Shown here: positions 7,062-13,933 of the stretch, in pieces
Layout: every line of letters begins with the position of its first letter
How positions within the stretch are numbered: position 1 is the stretch's first letter
Source of the DNA: Gammaproteobacteria bacterium
GTDB taxonomy: Bacteria > Pseudomonadota > Gammaproteobacteria > J044
Length of the DNA: 18,971 nt
Direction of reading: 5' to 3'
Assembly: GCA_003696465.1 (NCBI GenBank)
Contig: RFHG01000549.1
Coordinates: forward strand, 1-18,971
Translations under genes and position numbers: made by a program
Notes under the pieces: model-generated
What the model saw: the letters and a program-made list of their open reading frames with translations, nothing else
Told to the model about the DNA's origin: nothing
Databases searched by the model: none

Positions 7062-7984
7062 TGCAACTGGACATCCGACATCTGCGTACCCTGCAGGCAC
7101 TGGCGCAGGAGGGCAGCCTCTCTGCGGCCGCCGCGCGGCTGCACCTGACCCAGTCGGCCCTCTCCCACCAGCTCAAGGCCCTGGAGGAACAACTGGGCGC
7201 GCCACTTTATCTGCGCAAGTCACGCCCGCTGCGCTTTACCCGCCAGGGTGAACGCCTGCTGGAGCTGGCCGAAGAAGTGCTGCCACGTATCGACGCGGCC
7301 CGGCGTGACCTGCAACGCATGGGTACCGGGGCCCGCGGACGGTTGTTCATCGCCATCGAGTGTCACAGCTGCTTTGCCTGGCTGATGCCCACCATGGACC
7401 GCTATCGCCACCTCTGGCCGGAAGTGGAAATGGACCTCACCACCAGCTTTGCCTTCGATCCGCTGCCGGCCCTGCGCTCGGGTGAGCTGGATCTGGTGGT
7501 GACTTCGGACCCCAGGCCCGGCCAGGGCATCCACTACGAACCACTGTTCGAACACGAGGCCCTGCTGGCGCTGGCAGCGGACCATCCCCTGACTGCACGC
7601 CGCTGGATCCGGCCCGAGGATCTTCGCGACGAGACCATCATCACCTACCCGGTTGCCCGCGACCGGCTGGATGTATTCAGCCGCTTTCTCGATCCCGCCG
7701 GTATCGAGCCCCGTGCCGTGCGTCAGACCGAGCTCACCGTCATGATGGTGCAACTGGTGGCCAGCCGGCGTGGCGTGGCCGCCCTGCCCGACTGGGCACT
7801 GGCCGAACACCTCGCTGCCGGGCAGGTAGTGGCCCGCCCGCTGGGCCGGCATGGCCTGCACGGGATGCTGCATGCGGCCATCCGGGAATCGGAGTGCGAC
7901 ATGCCCTGGATGACCGACTTCATCCGTACCGCGCGCGAGGTGGCAGGACAACGCGCCGGCAGCGAGCAGCCCGCCGGGCGCTGA
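7061..7984 (+). CDS. metR: LysR-family transcriptional regulator of methionine genes, MetR
   Basis: A 307-residue LysR-type regulator. The winged helix-turn-helix occupies about residues 1-60 (HLRTLQALAQEGSLSAAAA, then TQSALSHQLKALEEQLG). The substrate-binding domain keeps MetR-specific stretches such as IAIECHSC, PQ/PEVEMD, GELDLVVTSD and TYPVARDRLDVFSRFLDPAGI, close to E. coli MetR, whose co-inducer is homocysteine. It is divergent from metE with two MetR-type palindromes between them. The ATG at 7061 matches the family N-terminus, but the 20 nt before it are AT-rich with no Shine-Dalgarno sequence, so translation may be weak. The protein should activate metE and repress its own gene. Confidence 0.95.
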   Translation: MQLDIRHLRTLQALAQEGSLSAAAARLHLTQSALSHQLKALEEQLGAPLYLRKSRPLRFTRQGERLLELAEEVLPRIDAARRDLQRMGTGARGRLFIAIECHSCFAWLMPTMDRYRHLWPEVEMDLTTSFAFDPLPALRSGELDLVVTSDPRPGQGIHYEPLFEHEALLALAADHPLTARRWIRPEDLRDETIITYPVARDRLDVFSRFLDPAGIEPRAVRQTELTVMMVQLVASRRGVAALPDWALAEHLAAGQVVARPLGRHGLHGMLHAAIRESECDMPWMTDFIRTAREVAGQRAGSEQPAGR

Positions 7985-7988
7985 TTTC

Positions 7989-7997
7989 TGCTATAGT
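7989..7997 (+). promoter_or_regulatory. Extended -10 promoter of the SulP gene
   Basis: TGCTATAGT is an extended -10 element (TGn plus TATAGT) placed five nt after the metR stop. It predicts a start near 8004 and a leader of about 29 nt. There is no good -35, as is usual for extended -10 promoters. Confidence 0.5.
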
Positions 7998-8032
7998 GCG
8001 CGGCCCTTTTTGCACGACCGGTTGTTTTCCCC

Positions 8033-9589
8033 ATGTTCGAACTGACCTGCCCCGGCAAGGCCTGCGTCCGCAATGACGTACTCTCCGGCCTGACCGTCGC
8101 ACTCGCCCTCGTCCCCGAGGCCGTGGCCTTTGCCTTCGTCGCCGGCGTGGGCCCTCTGGTCGGCCTGTATGCCGCCTTCATGATAGGCCTGATCGCAGCC
8201 GTGGTCGGCGGCCGCCCCGGCATGATCTCGGGCGCCACCGGCGCCATGGCCGTGGTGATGGTGGCCCTAGTCAGCGAACACGGCATCGAATACCTGTTTG
8301 CCGCCGTACTGCTGGCCGGCCTGTTCCAGATCCTGGCCGGTGTCCTGCGGCTGGGCAAGTTCATCCGCATGGTGCCCTATCCGGTCATGCTCGGTTTCGT
8401 CAACGGCCTGGCCATTGTCATATTCCTTGCCCAGTTGCAGCACTTTCAGGTCCCGGACGGGCACGGGGGCAAGCAGTGGCTGGCCGCCGAACCGCTCGCC
8501 ATCATGGCGGGCCTGGTCCTGCTGACCATGGCCATCATCCACTTCCTGCCGCGGTTTACCCGCGCCATTCCGTCCTCGCTGGCGGCCATCGTGGTCGTCA
8601 CCCTGCTGGTCCTCGGACTCGACCTGGACACCCGCACCGTGCAGGGCGTGCTGGCCGACATGACCGGCGATCCCGATGCCTCCATTGCCGGCGGGCTGCC
8701 CACCTTTCATCTGCCCGACATCCCGTGGAATCTGGAGACGCTGAAGATCATCCTGCCCTATTCGCTCATCCTGGCGGGCGTGGGGCTGATCGAGTCCCTG
8801 CTGACCCTGCAGCTGATTGACGAGCTGACCGAGACCCGCGGGCGCGGCAATCGGGAGTGCATCGGCCAGGGCGTGGGAAACGCCGTCAACGGCCTGTTCG
8901 GCGGCATGGGGGGCTGCGCCATGATCGGCCAGAGCCTCATCAACATCAATTCGGGGGGGCGCGGCCGACTCTCCGGCATTGCCGCCGCACTGTTCCTGCT
9001 CGGATTCATCCTGTTTGCTTCGCCGCTCATCGAGCAGATACCCATCGCCGCGCTGGTGGGCGTGATGTTCATCGTCGTCATCGGCACCTTCGAATGGGCC
9101 AGCTTCAGGCTCATTGGCCGCATCCCGCCGGAGGACACCTTCGTCGGCATCCTGGTGGCCGTGGTCACCGTGTTCGCCGACCTGGCCGTGGCTGTCATCG
9201 TGGGCGTGATCGTCTCCGCGCTGGTCTTCGCCTGGAAGCATGCCCGCCACATTGGTGTCGAGCAGTTCATGGACGGCAACGGGGCCAAGGTGTACCGGCT
9301 GCACGGCCCGCTGTTCTTCGGTTCCGCACACGGGTTTGGCGACCTGTTCACGCCGCGCGAGGATCCGGACGAGGTCATCGTGGACTTTGCCGATGCCCGG
9401 CTGGCGGATCACTCCGGGCTGGAGGCCATCGACAAGCTGGCCGAACGCTATCAGCGAGCCGGCAAGCACCTGCGCCTGCGCCACCTCAGTCCCGAGTGCC
9501 GGGAGCTACTGGACAAGGCCGGTGATCTGGTAGAGGTCAATCGCGAGGAAGATCCCCACTACCACGTGGCCGACGACCGGCTGGCCTGA
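8033..9589 (+). CDS. SulP-family inorganic anion transporter with C-terminal STAS domain
   Basis: A 518-residue inner-membrane permease of the SulP (SLC26-like) family, which moves sulfate, bicarbonate or other anions by sodium or proton coupling. The N-terminal SulP signature is present (DVLSGLTVALALVPEAVAFAF at about residues 15-35, split here for reading), followed by many hydrophobic helices and the conserved GGMGGCAMIGQSLININSGG region near residue 295. From about residue 420 a compact STAS domain follows (GPLFFGSA, VIVDFADAR, DHSGLEAIDKLAERY). The cyanobacterial bicarbonate carrier BicA shares the GGMGGCAMIGQS motif, so bicarbonate is a reasonable alternative to sulfate; the substrate cannot be decided. 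There is no clear Shine-Dalgarno sequence before the ATG. It is separate from metR and converges with the acyltransferase gene 14 bp downstream. Confidence 0.92.
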   Translation: MFELTCPGKACVRNDVLSGLTVALALVPEAVAFAFVAGVGPLVGLYAAFMIGLIAAVVGGRPGMISGATGAMAVVMVALVSEHGIEYLFAAVLLAGLFQILAGVLRLGKFIRMVPYPVMLGFVNGLAIVIFLAQLQHFQVPDGHGGKQWLAAEPLAIMAGLVLLTMAIIHFLPRFTRAIPSSLAAIVVVTLLVLGLDLDTRTVQGVLADMTGDPDASIAGGLPTFHLPDIPWNLETLKIILPYSLILAGVGLIESLLTLQLIDELTETRGRGNRECIGQGVGNAVNGLFGGMGGCAMIGQSLININSGGRGRLSGIAAALFLLGFILFASPLIEQIPIAALVGVMFIVVIGTFEWASFRLIGRIPPEDTFVGILVAVVTVFADLAVAVIVGVIVSALVFAWKHARHIGVEQFMDGNGAKVYRLHGPLFFGSAHGFGDLFTPREDPDEVIVDFADARLADHSGLEAIDKLAERYQRAGKHLRLRHLSPECRELLDKAGDLVEVNREEDPHYHVADDRLA

Positions 9590-9603
9590 GCAGCGGAAAG
9601 GCC

Positions 9604-10482
9604 TCAGGCGTAGGGGTCGGGCATGCCCTCGGGGCGGCGCTTGAAGCGCTTGTAGTTCCAGACATACTGGGCGGGATTGAGGCGTACCAGCTCCTCGATG
9701 GTCTCGTTCAGCACCCGGGCCCCTGTCTCAGGATCCGGGTCATGAATACGCGCGTCGAGCAGGCGCACATGCATGCGAAAACCTCGCCCCCCGGGCAGGC
9801 GCTCGGCAAAGGACAGCACCACCGGCACCTTGCGCTCGGCGGCCAGCCGGGTGAGCAGCGTCATGGTGTAGGCCGGGCGCCCGAAAAAGGGCGCAAACAC
9901 CCCGCTGCCGCCCCGTGGTGCCTGATCCGGCAGGATACCGATGCACTCCCCGCGGCCCAGGGCTGCCTGCAGCTGACGGATGCCGCCGGCGGTGGTAGGC
10001 ACCAGGCTGGCCCCGGTCCGGGCCCGGGCGCGCTTGACCAGCGCATCCACCACCGGCTCGCGCGGCGGCTTGTACAGGCTCGTCATCGGCCAGTGACTGG
10101 CGGCGAACAGACCGGTCAGCTCCCAGCTGCCAAGATGCGGCGAGCAGAGGATCGCGCCGCGCCCCTCGGCCACCCGCTCGGCCACCCGTTCGAACTCCGG
10201 CACCTCGGTAATGGCCTGCAGGCGCTCCGGGGATGCATGCCACAGCCAGGGCGCCTCGGTCAGCGCCTTGCCGGTCTCCATCAGCGAGGCCCGCGCCGTG
10301 CGCCGACGCCAGGCCGCATCACGCTCCGGGAAACACAGTTCCAGATTGCGCAGCGCGGTTTCCCGGTCACGGCGGGAGAAGCGCCACACCAGCAGGCCCA
10401 GCCCCGCGCCCAGGGCATGATTCACGCGCAGGGGCACATGGCCAAGGCACCAGAACAGGCCGCGCAGCAAGGCCCCCTTCAT
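9604..10482 (-). CDS. Lysophospholipid acyltransferase family protein, lipid A late acyltransferase (LpxL/HtrB-like)
   Basis: A 292-residue member of the LpxL/LpxM/HtrB acyltransferase family, which adds secondary acyl chains to Kdo2-lipid A at the inner membrane. An N-terminal hydrophobic, arginine-flanked segment (about 5-35) anchors it. The catalytic HX4E motif is H116-LGSW-E121. Further family motifs are LYKPPREP, GILPDQAPRGGSGVFAPFFG and, near the end, QYVWNYKRFKRRP. The length is slightly short of E. coli LpxL (306). Which secondary acyl position and chain length it serves cannot be told from sequence. Its start overlaps the stop of the TtcA-like gene (ATGA at 10479-10482), indicating one transcript. 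The 14-bp gap to the converging SulP gene holds no terminator. Confidence 0.9.
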   Translation of the reverse strand: MKGALLRGLFWCLGHVPLRVNHALGAGLGLLVWRFSRRDRETALRNLELCFPERDAAWRRRTARASLMETGKALTEAPWLWHASPERLQAITEVPEFERVAERVAEGRGAILCSPHLGSWELTGLFAASHWPMTSLYKPPREPVVDALVKRARARTGASLVPTTAGGIRQLQAALGRGECIGILPDQAPRGGSGVFAPFFGRPAYTMTLLTRLAAERKVPVVLSFAERLPGGRGFRMHVRLLDARIHDPDPETGARVLNETIEELVRLNPAQYVWNYKRFKRRPEGMPDPYA

Positions 10483-11246
10483 TGCGCCTCGCCAAGCGCG
10501 GCTTCAAGCCCCTGCCCCATCAGCGGCCGCATGGCCGACAGCAGGCTGCGAAAGAGCTGCGGGTTGTTGCGCTCCTCCCCTGCCAGCAGTTCCTTCATGT
10601 GCTGGCGCTGAGTCGGCATGTCGAAACAGGCCGGGCAGTTCTCCATGATCACGGGCAGACCGGCCTCGGCAGCAAACGCCGCGGTTTGCCGCTCGCGGGC
10701 GAACACCAGCGGCCGGATCACCCGCAGGTCACCGGCATCGATGCGGTAATGGGCCTTCATGGTCTGCAGGCGGCCGCCATGAAAGGCCGACATGAGAAAG
10801 CTCTCGGCCAGATCGTCCAGATGCTGGGCCAGCGCAATCACGCCATAACCATGCTCGCGCGCGGTTCGGTACATCAGGCCCCGTTTCATGCGCGCGCAGA
10901 AGGCGCAGTAGGAGTCGTTGTCCATGTGGCTCTCGGCCAGGCTCACGATGGGCTCGCGCACATAGTGATAGGGCACGCCGAGCGCTTCCATGTACGGGAT
11001 CAGCGGTGAGGGATCGAAGCTCTCCGACTGCGGGTCGATGGTAACCGCCGCCAGCTCGAAACGGATCGGCGCATGGCGCTGGAAGTGCATCAGGATGTGC
11101 AGCAGCGACAGCGAGTCCTTGCCCCCGGACAAGCCGAGCAGGATGCGGTCCCCCTCCCGGATCATGCGGTATTCGGCAATGGCCCGCCCACAACTGCGCA
11201 GCAGGGACTTGGGCGGCGGGCAAAACTCGGCGGCAACGGCGTTCAT
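10479..11246 (-). CDS. ttcA: TtcA-family PP-loop ATPase, probable tRNA 2-thiocytidine(32) synthetase, short form
   Basis: A 255-residue PP-loop ATPase. SGGKDS at residues 40-45 binds and adenylates through ATP. C114-AF-C117 and the later C204/C207 pair match the cysteines that hold the iron-sulfur cluster in TtcA, which thiolates C32 of some tRNAs. The surrounding sequence (MKRGLMYRTAREHG, ALAQHLDDLAESFLMSAFHGG, VIRPLVFARE) follows E. coli TtcA. It ends where the E. coli enzyme (311 residues) still has a C-terminal tail of about 50 residues, so it is a short-form member and could be a paralogue with another tRNA target. The ATG at 11246 lacks a clear Shine-Dalgarno sequence but fits the family N-terminus. 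It is coupled to the acyltransferase gene by an ATGA overlap. Confidence 0.8.
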   Translation of the reverse strand: MNAVAAEFCPPPKSLLRSCGRAIAEYRMIREGDRILLGLSGGKDSLSLLHILMHFQRHAPIRFELAAVTIDPQSESFDPSPLIPYMEALGVPYHYVREPIVSLAESHMDNDSYCAFCARMKRGLMYRTAREHGYGVIALAQHLDDLAESFLMSAFHGGRLQTMKAHYRIDAGDLRVIRPLVFARERQTAAFAAEAGLPVIMENCPACFDMPTQRQHMKELLAGEERNNPQLFRSLLSAMRPLMGQGLEAALGEAQ

Positions 11247-11267
11247 GGGGCAAGGTTACCATTGCCG

Positions 11268-11306
11268 GCCATGCCGGTAGAACCGCCGTGGCACAGGCGG
11301 CATGGC
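11268..11306 (-). other. Inverted repeat in the ttcA leader
   Basis: A perfect 9-bp inverted repeat (arms 11268-11276 and 11298-11306, GCCATGCCG / CGGCATGGC) lies 22 nt before the ttcA start. An inner 5-bp stem (11283-11287 with 11296-11300) shares three bases with it, so the two folds exclude each other. It may be an mRNA leader structure or an operator; no function is shown. Confidence 0.35.
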
Positions 11307-11327
11307 AACAGGAAAAGAGTATCCGGG

Positions 11328-11360
11328 AAACAAGAAGGCCCCGGAATCCTTCCCGGGGCC
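11328..11360 (-). terminator. Intrinsic terminator of the CsrA-sponge RNA
   Basis: On the minus strand a perfect 8-bp stem GGCCCCGG / CCGGGGCC, with a GAAGGATT loop, is followed by the T-rich TTCTTGTTT. The side facing the plus strand has no T-tract. No protein gene ends upstream on this strand, so the terminator itself points to a non-coding transcript. Confidence 0.75.
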
Positions 11361-11489
11361 CATGCCGTCCTGGCCAAGGTGATTTGTCCTGAGTTTCCTT
11401 GTGTTGCGTTCCTGGCAGCGACTCCTTCGCCCACCCGCCGACCCTCCAGTGGCGGGTGTGTCCCTGATCCCTCCATCCTCCTTCCTTGT
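11328..11489 (-). ncRNA. Putative CsrB/RsmZ-type CsrA (RsmA)-sequestering small RNA
   Basis: A minus-strand RNA of about 162 nt between ttcA and pip. Between 11483 and 11347 there are 14 GGA triplets, whereas the opposite strand has one. Five stem-loops each show GGA in the loop: CACCCGCC/GGCGGGTG (11458-11432); GCGA-AGGAG-TCGC (11430-11418); CAAGG/CCTTG (11401-11375); GCC-AGGAC-GGC (11374-11364); and the terminator hairpin (11360-11337). The 5' part (about 11489-11461) is unpaired and packed with six GGA motifs. This is the architecture of CsrB, CsrC, RsmY and RsmZ, which titrate the translational repressor CsrA/RsmA. A -10-like CATACT (11501-11496) gives a start near 11489. I recognise no primary-sequence family, and the 5' end is inferred. 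No ORF on either strand is credible here. Confidence 0.8.
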
Positions 11490-11491
11490 GG

Positions 11492-11500
11492 TGCTAGTAT
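11492..11500 (+). promoter_or_regulatory. Candidate extended -10 promoter for pip
   Basis: TGCTAGTAT is followed by GCGGCC, much like the SulP promoter. It predicts a start near 11507 and an 84-nt leader before pip. The same bases, read on the other strand, form the -10 of the small RNA, so the two promoters would overlap and compete. Confidence 0.35.
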
Positions 11501-11543
11501 GCGGCCATGCATGCCCCGGCGAAATCGGATACCGGGGACAATT

Positions 11544-11565
11544 CGTGTAGTACTTTTACTACACG
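11544..11565. promoter_or_regulatory. 22-bp perfect dyad, candidate GacA/UvrY-type site or pip operator
   Basis: CGTGTAGTA and TACTACACG flank a CTTT spacer. Read as TGTAGT-N6-ACTACA it has the 18-bp layout of the GacA upstream activating sequence (TGTAAG-N6-CTTACA), with four of six bases matching per half. Its centre lies about 65 bp upstream of the inferred small-RNA start, the position typical of such sites. It is also 26 bp before the pip start codon and could instead be a pip operator or leader hairpin. Confidence 0.5.
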
Positions 11566-11590
11566 ACCGACCTGGAGCAAGGAAACCCGA

Positions 11591-12550
11591 ATGAAGCGGA
11601 CACTCTATCCCGAACTCATCCCCTGGAACCAGTTCCATCTTGATGTCGGCGACGGCCATGCCCTGCATGTGGAGCAGAGCGGCCATCACGACGGCATTCC
11701 CGCGGTCTATCTGCATGGCGGGCCCGGCGCGGGGAGCGAGCCCTGGCATCGCCAGCTGTTCGACCCCGCACGCTATCACATCGTGCAGTTCGACCAGCGC
11801 GGGGCCGGCAAGTCCCGCCCGCATGCCTCGGTCGAGCACAACACCACCGCCGACCTGGTGGCCGACATGGAGCGCATCCGCACGCATCTCGGCATCGAGC
11901 GCTGGCTGGTGGTGGGCGGTTCCTGGGGCTCGACCCTGGCCCTGGCCTATGCCGAGGCCCACCCCGAACGGGTCACGGGGCTGATCCTGCGCGGCATCTT
12001 CCTCTGCCGCGACGAGGACATCCACTGGTTCTACCAGTCCGGGGCCCACCGCATCTTTCCCGATTACTGGCAGGACTTCATCGCGCCCATTCCGGAAGAC
12101 GAGCGCGATGATCTGGTGGCGGCCTACCACCGGCGCCTGTTCTCCGATGACGAGGTCACCCGCATGCGGGCCGCCGAGGCCTGGTCGGTGTGGGAAGGCC
12201 GCTGTGCTACCCTGCGCGGCAGCAAGGCCGTGATCGACCACTTCGCCGATCCCTTCGTGGCCCTCTCGCTGGCACGTATCGAGTGCCACTACTTCGTCAA
12301 CCACGCCTTTCTCGAACCCGGCCAGTTGCTGAACGATGCACACCGTTTGCGTGACATTCCCGGCACGATCATCCACGGGCGCTACGACATCGTGTGCCCA
12401 GCCGATCAGGCCCATGCCCTGCACCGCGCCTGGCCGGAAGCGGAGCTGAAGATTATTCCCGATGCCGGCCATGCGGCCTCCGAGCCGGGCATCCTCGAGG
12501 CCCTGCTGGAGGCTACCGACGCCTTCGCCGAGCGCCTGGGAAGCCCATGA
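11591..12550 (+). CDS. pip: Proline iminopeptidase
   Basis: A 319-residue cytosolic alpha/beta-hydrolase (peptidase family S33) that removes N-terminal proline from peptides. The oxyanion motif HGGPGAG is at residues 42-48, DQRGAGKS at 68-75, and the nucleophile S111 sits in GGSWGS. The acid is probably D266 (HGRYDIVCP) and the base H294 (DAGHAASEP). The start at 11591 gives the family N-terminus MKRTLYPELIPWN and has GGAG and AAGGAA upstream. An in-frame ATG at 11507 lies at the predicted transcription start and is not used. The stop overlaps the dtd start as ATGA, so the two are coupled. Length is typical. Confidence 0.95.
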   Translation: MKRTLYPELIPWNQFHLDVGDGHALHVEQSGHHDGIPAVYLHGGPGAGSEPWHRQLFDPARYHIVQFDQRGAGKSRPHASVEHNTTADLVADMERIRTHLGIERWLVVGGSWGSTLALAYAEAHPERVTGLILRGIFLCRDEDIHWFYQSGAHRIFPDYWQDFIAPIPEDERDDLVAAYHRRLFSDDEVTRMRAAEAWSVWEGRCATLRGSKAVIDHFADPFVALSLARIECHYFVNHAFLEPGQLLNDAHRLRDIPGTIIHGRYDIVCPADQAHALHRAWPEAELKIIPDAGHAASEPGILEALLEATDAFAERLGSP

Positions 12551-12987
12551 TCGGACTGCTGCAGCGGGTCACCGAGGCTTCGGTGCGGGTGGATGGCGAG
12601 ACAATCGGCCGGATCGGCCCCGGCCTGCTGGTCCTGGTAGGGGTACAGAAACATGACGACGAGGCGCGCATGACACGCCTGCTCGAGCGCCTGCTGGGCT
12701 ATCGCGTGTTCGAGGACGAGGCCGGGCGCATGAACCGCGCCCTTGCCGATACCGGCGGGGGCCTGCTGCTGGTGCCGCAGTTCACGCTGGCCGCCGATAC
12801 CCGCAAGGGCACGCGCCCGAGCTTCAGCAGCGCAGCGCCACCCGAGCAGGCCCGCGAACTGTTCGATGCCCTGGTGAAAAGGGCCGAGGCGGAACATACC
12901 GGCCCGGTTGCCAGCGGCCGGTTCGGCGCCGACATGCAGGTGGCCCTGGTCAATGACGGACCGGTAACCTTCTGGCTGGAAACATGA
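12547..12987 (+). CDS. dtd: D-aminoacyl-tRNA deacylase
   Basis: A 146-residue DTD, which hydrolyses D-aminoacyl-tRNA and glycyl-tRNA(Ala) to keep translation homochiral. It aligns end to end with the E. coli enzyme, with motifs MIGLLQRVTEASV, QFTLAADTRKG (T80 catalytic) and the cross-subunit NDGPVT motif at 136-141. Residue 77 is Pro where E. coli has Ser in the SQFTL motif. Thr80, considered the key residue in later work, is retained, so activity is expected. The start overlaps the pip stop (ATGA). Confidence 0.96.
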   Translation: MIGLLQRVTEASVRVDGETIGRIGPGLLVLVGVQKHDDEARMTRLLERLLGYRVFEDEAGRMNRALADTGGGLLLVPQFTLAADTRKGTRPSFSSAAPPEQARELFDALVKRAEAEHTGPVASGRFGADMQVALVNDGPVTFWLET

Positions 12988-12990
12988 CCC

Positions 12991-13008
12991 GGCCCGGAGT
13001 GCCGGGCC
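12991..13008. other. Hairpin between convergent dtd and fnr
   Basis: A perfect 7-bp stem GGCCCGG / CCGGGCC with an AGTG loop starts four nt after the dtd stop. Neither strand has a T-tract after it, so it is not a canonical intrinsic terminator, but its place between two converging genes suggests a role in 3'-end formation. Confidence 0.4.
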
Positions 13009-13043
13009 TGGAGTGACAGGAAGTGCCGGCGGGCGTGGCCGGA

Positions 13044-13811
13044 TCAGCCGCGATGGGCCCCCATGTGCCCCCCGCACTGCGGCCCGGCAAGGCGCCTGAG
13101 CCCTTCCAGATCGCGGATGGTGATGAACTTGCGGTCGACCTCGATCAGGCCGTTGTTCTGGAAGCGGGTGAACAGCCGGCTGATGGTCTCCACCGCGAGC
13201 CCCAGGTAATTGGCAATGTCGTTGCGCGACATGCTGAGCATGAACTCGGTACCCGAGAAACCACGGCTGCTGAAGCGCTGTGACAGACTGACGAGGAAGT
13301 TGGACAGCTTCTCCTCGGACGACTTCTTGCCCAGCACCATCATGAAATGCTCGTCGTTCTGCAGCTCGCGGCTCATCAGCCGGAACAGCTGATGCTGCAG
13401 GCCCGGAATCTCCTGCGCCAGCTCCTCCAGTGCATCGAAGGGTATCTCGCACACGCTGGTGGTCTCGAGCGCGATGGTCGAGCAGTGATGGGTGCTGTCG
13501 TGGATGGCGTCCAGCCCCACCAGCTCGCCCGGCAGGTGGAACCCCAGCACCTGCTCCTCGCCCTCCTCGGAAACGCTGAACGACTTGACCGAACCGGAGC
13601 GTACCGCGTACAGCGAATGCAGCTCGTCGCCTTCCCGGTAGAGGTAGTCGCCGCGGTGCAGCGGGCGCTTGCGGCGAATGATGTGATCCAGCCGGTCGAT
13701 GTCCTGCACGCTCATGCCGACAGGCAGGCACAGGTCACGCAGACTGCACTCCTGACATGCGACCTTCAGTCCCTTGAGGTCGATGACCTTGCGGTCGGTG
13801 GGTTCTGTCAT
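13044..13811 (-). CDS. fnr: FNR/Anr-type oxygen-sensing transcriptional regulator
   Basis: A 255-residue Crp/Fnr-family regulator with a full FNR iron-sulfur sensor: C19, C22 and C28 in the N-terminal CxxCxxxxxC motif, and C121 in SVCEIPF. These correspond to C20, C23, C29 and C122 of E. coli FNR. The cyclic-nucleotide-like sensor domain (RGDYLYREGDELHSLYAVRSGS) is followed by a dimerisation helix and the winged HTH, with the recognition helix ETISRLFTRF carrying the E-xx-SR contacts for the TTGAT half-site. Without oxygen the [4Fe-4S] form should dimerise and control anaerobic genes. It is transcribed alone, divergent from hisB and convergent with dtd. The C-terminal tail (GGHMGAHRG) is a small variable extension. 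Confidence 0.95.
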   Translation of the reverse strand: MTEPTDRKVIDLKGLKVACQECSLRDLCLPVGMSVQDIDRLDHIIRRKRPLHRGDYLYREGDELHSLYAVRSGSVKSFSVSEEGEEQVLGFHLPGELVGLDAIHDSTHHCSTIALETTSVCEIPFDALEELAQEIPGLQHQLFRLMSRELQNDEHFMMVLGKKSSEEKLSNFLVSLSQRFSSRGFSGTEFMLSMSRNDIANYLGLAVETISRLFTRFQNNGLIEVDRKFITIRDLEGLRRLAGPQCGGHMGAHRG

Positions 13812-13933
13812 GATGCGCTCTTCTGGCGTCTATAATTTGACCTGAGCATATATTCACCCGATCCACTGCACAAGCCCCCGTCAGGCGCATCCCGTGATAT
13901 GATGGCTTGCCCGTGACCACACGACCCGAATCC
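13812..13933. promoter_or_regulatory. Divergent fnr/his intergenic region with hisB extended -10
   Basis: The hisB promoter is best placed at the extended -10 TGATATGAT (13895-13903), predicting a start near 13910 and a leader of about 24 nt. A consensus TATAAT also lies at 13831-13836 on the plus strand but without a usable -35. On the minus strand the fnr leader has AAGAG about 7 nt before its ATG, and TATAGA within its AT-rich segment could be its -10. I find no convincing FNR box, and no histidine leader peptide or attenuator. Confidence 0.4.

Noticed and set aside
8267..9484. A 405-codon minus-strand frame opposite the SulP gene
   Set aside because: Its composition is low-complexity His/Gln/Asp-rich, typical of an antisense shadow of a GC-rich gene, and the SulP/STAS domains on the other strand are clear.
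11243..12472. A 409-codon minus-strand frame opposite pip that also crosses the small RNA
   Set aside because: It is a shadow of pip with no recognisable domain. In the gap, the GGA-loop structures and terminator fit an RNA better than coding sequence.
12991..13008. The dtd/fnr hairpin as an intrinsic terminator
   Set aside because: No T-tract on either strand; kept only as a hairpin of unknown role.
12406..13731. A 441-codon minus-strand frame across dtd and fnr
   Set aside because: It mixes an antisense dtd shadow with an out-of-frame fnr shadow; both real genes are full-length with intact motifs.
13837..13850. TTGAC-N4-GCATA as an FNR box in the fnr/his gap
   Set aside because: Only the first half resembles TTGAT; the second half does not match ATCAA.
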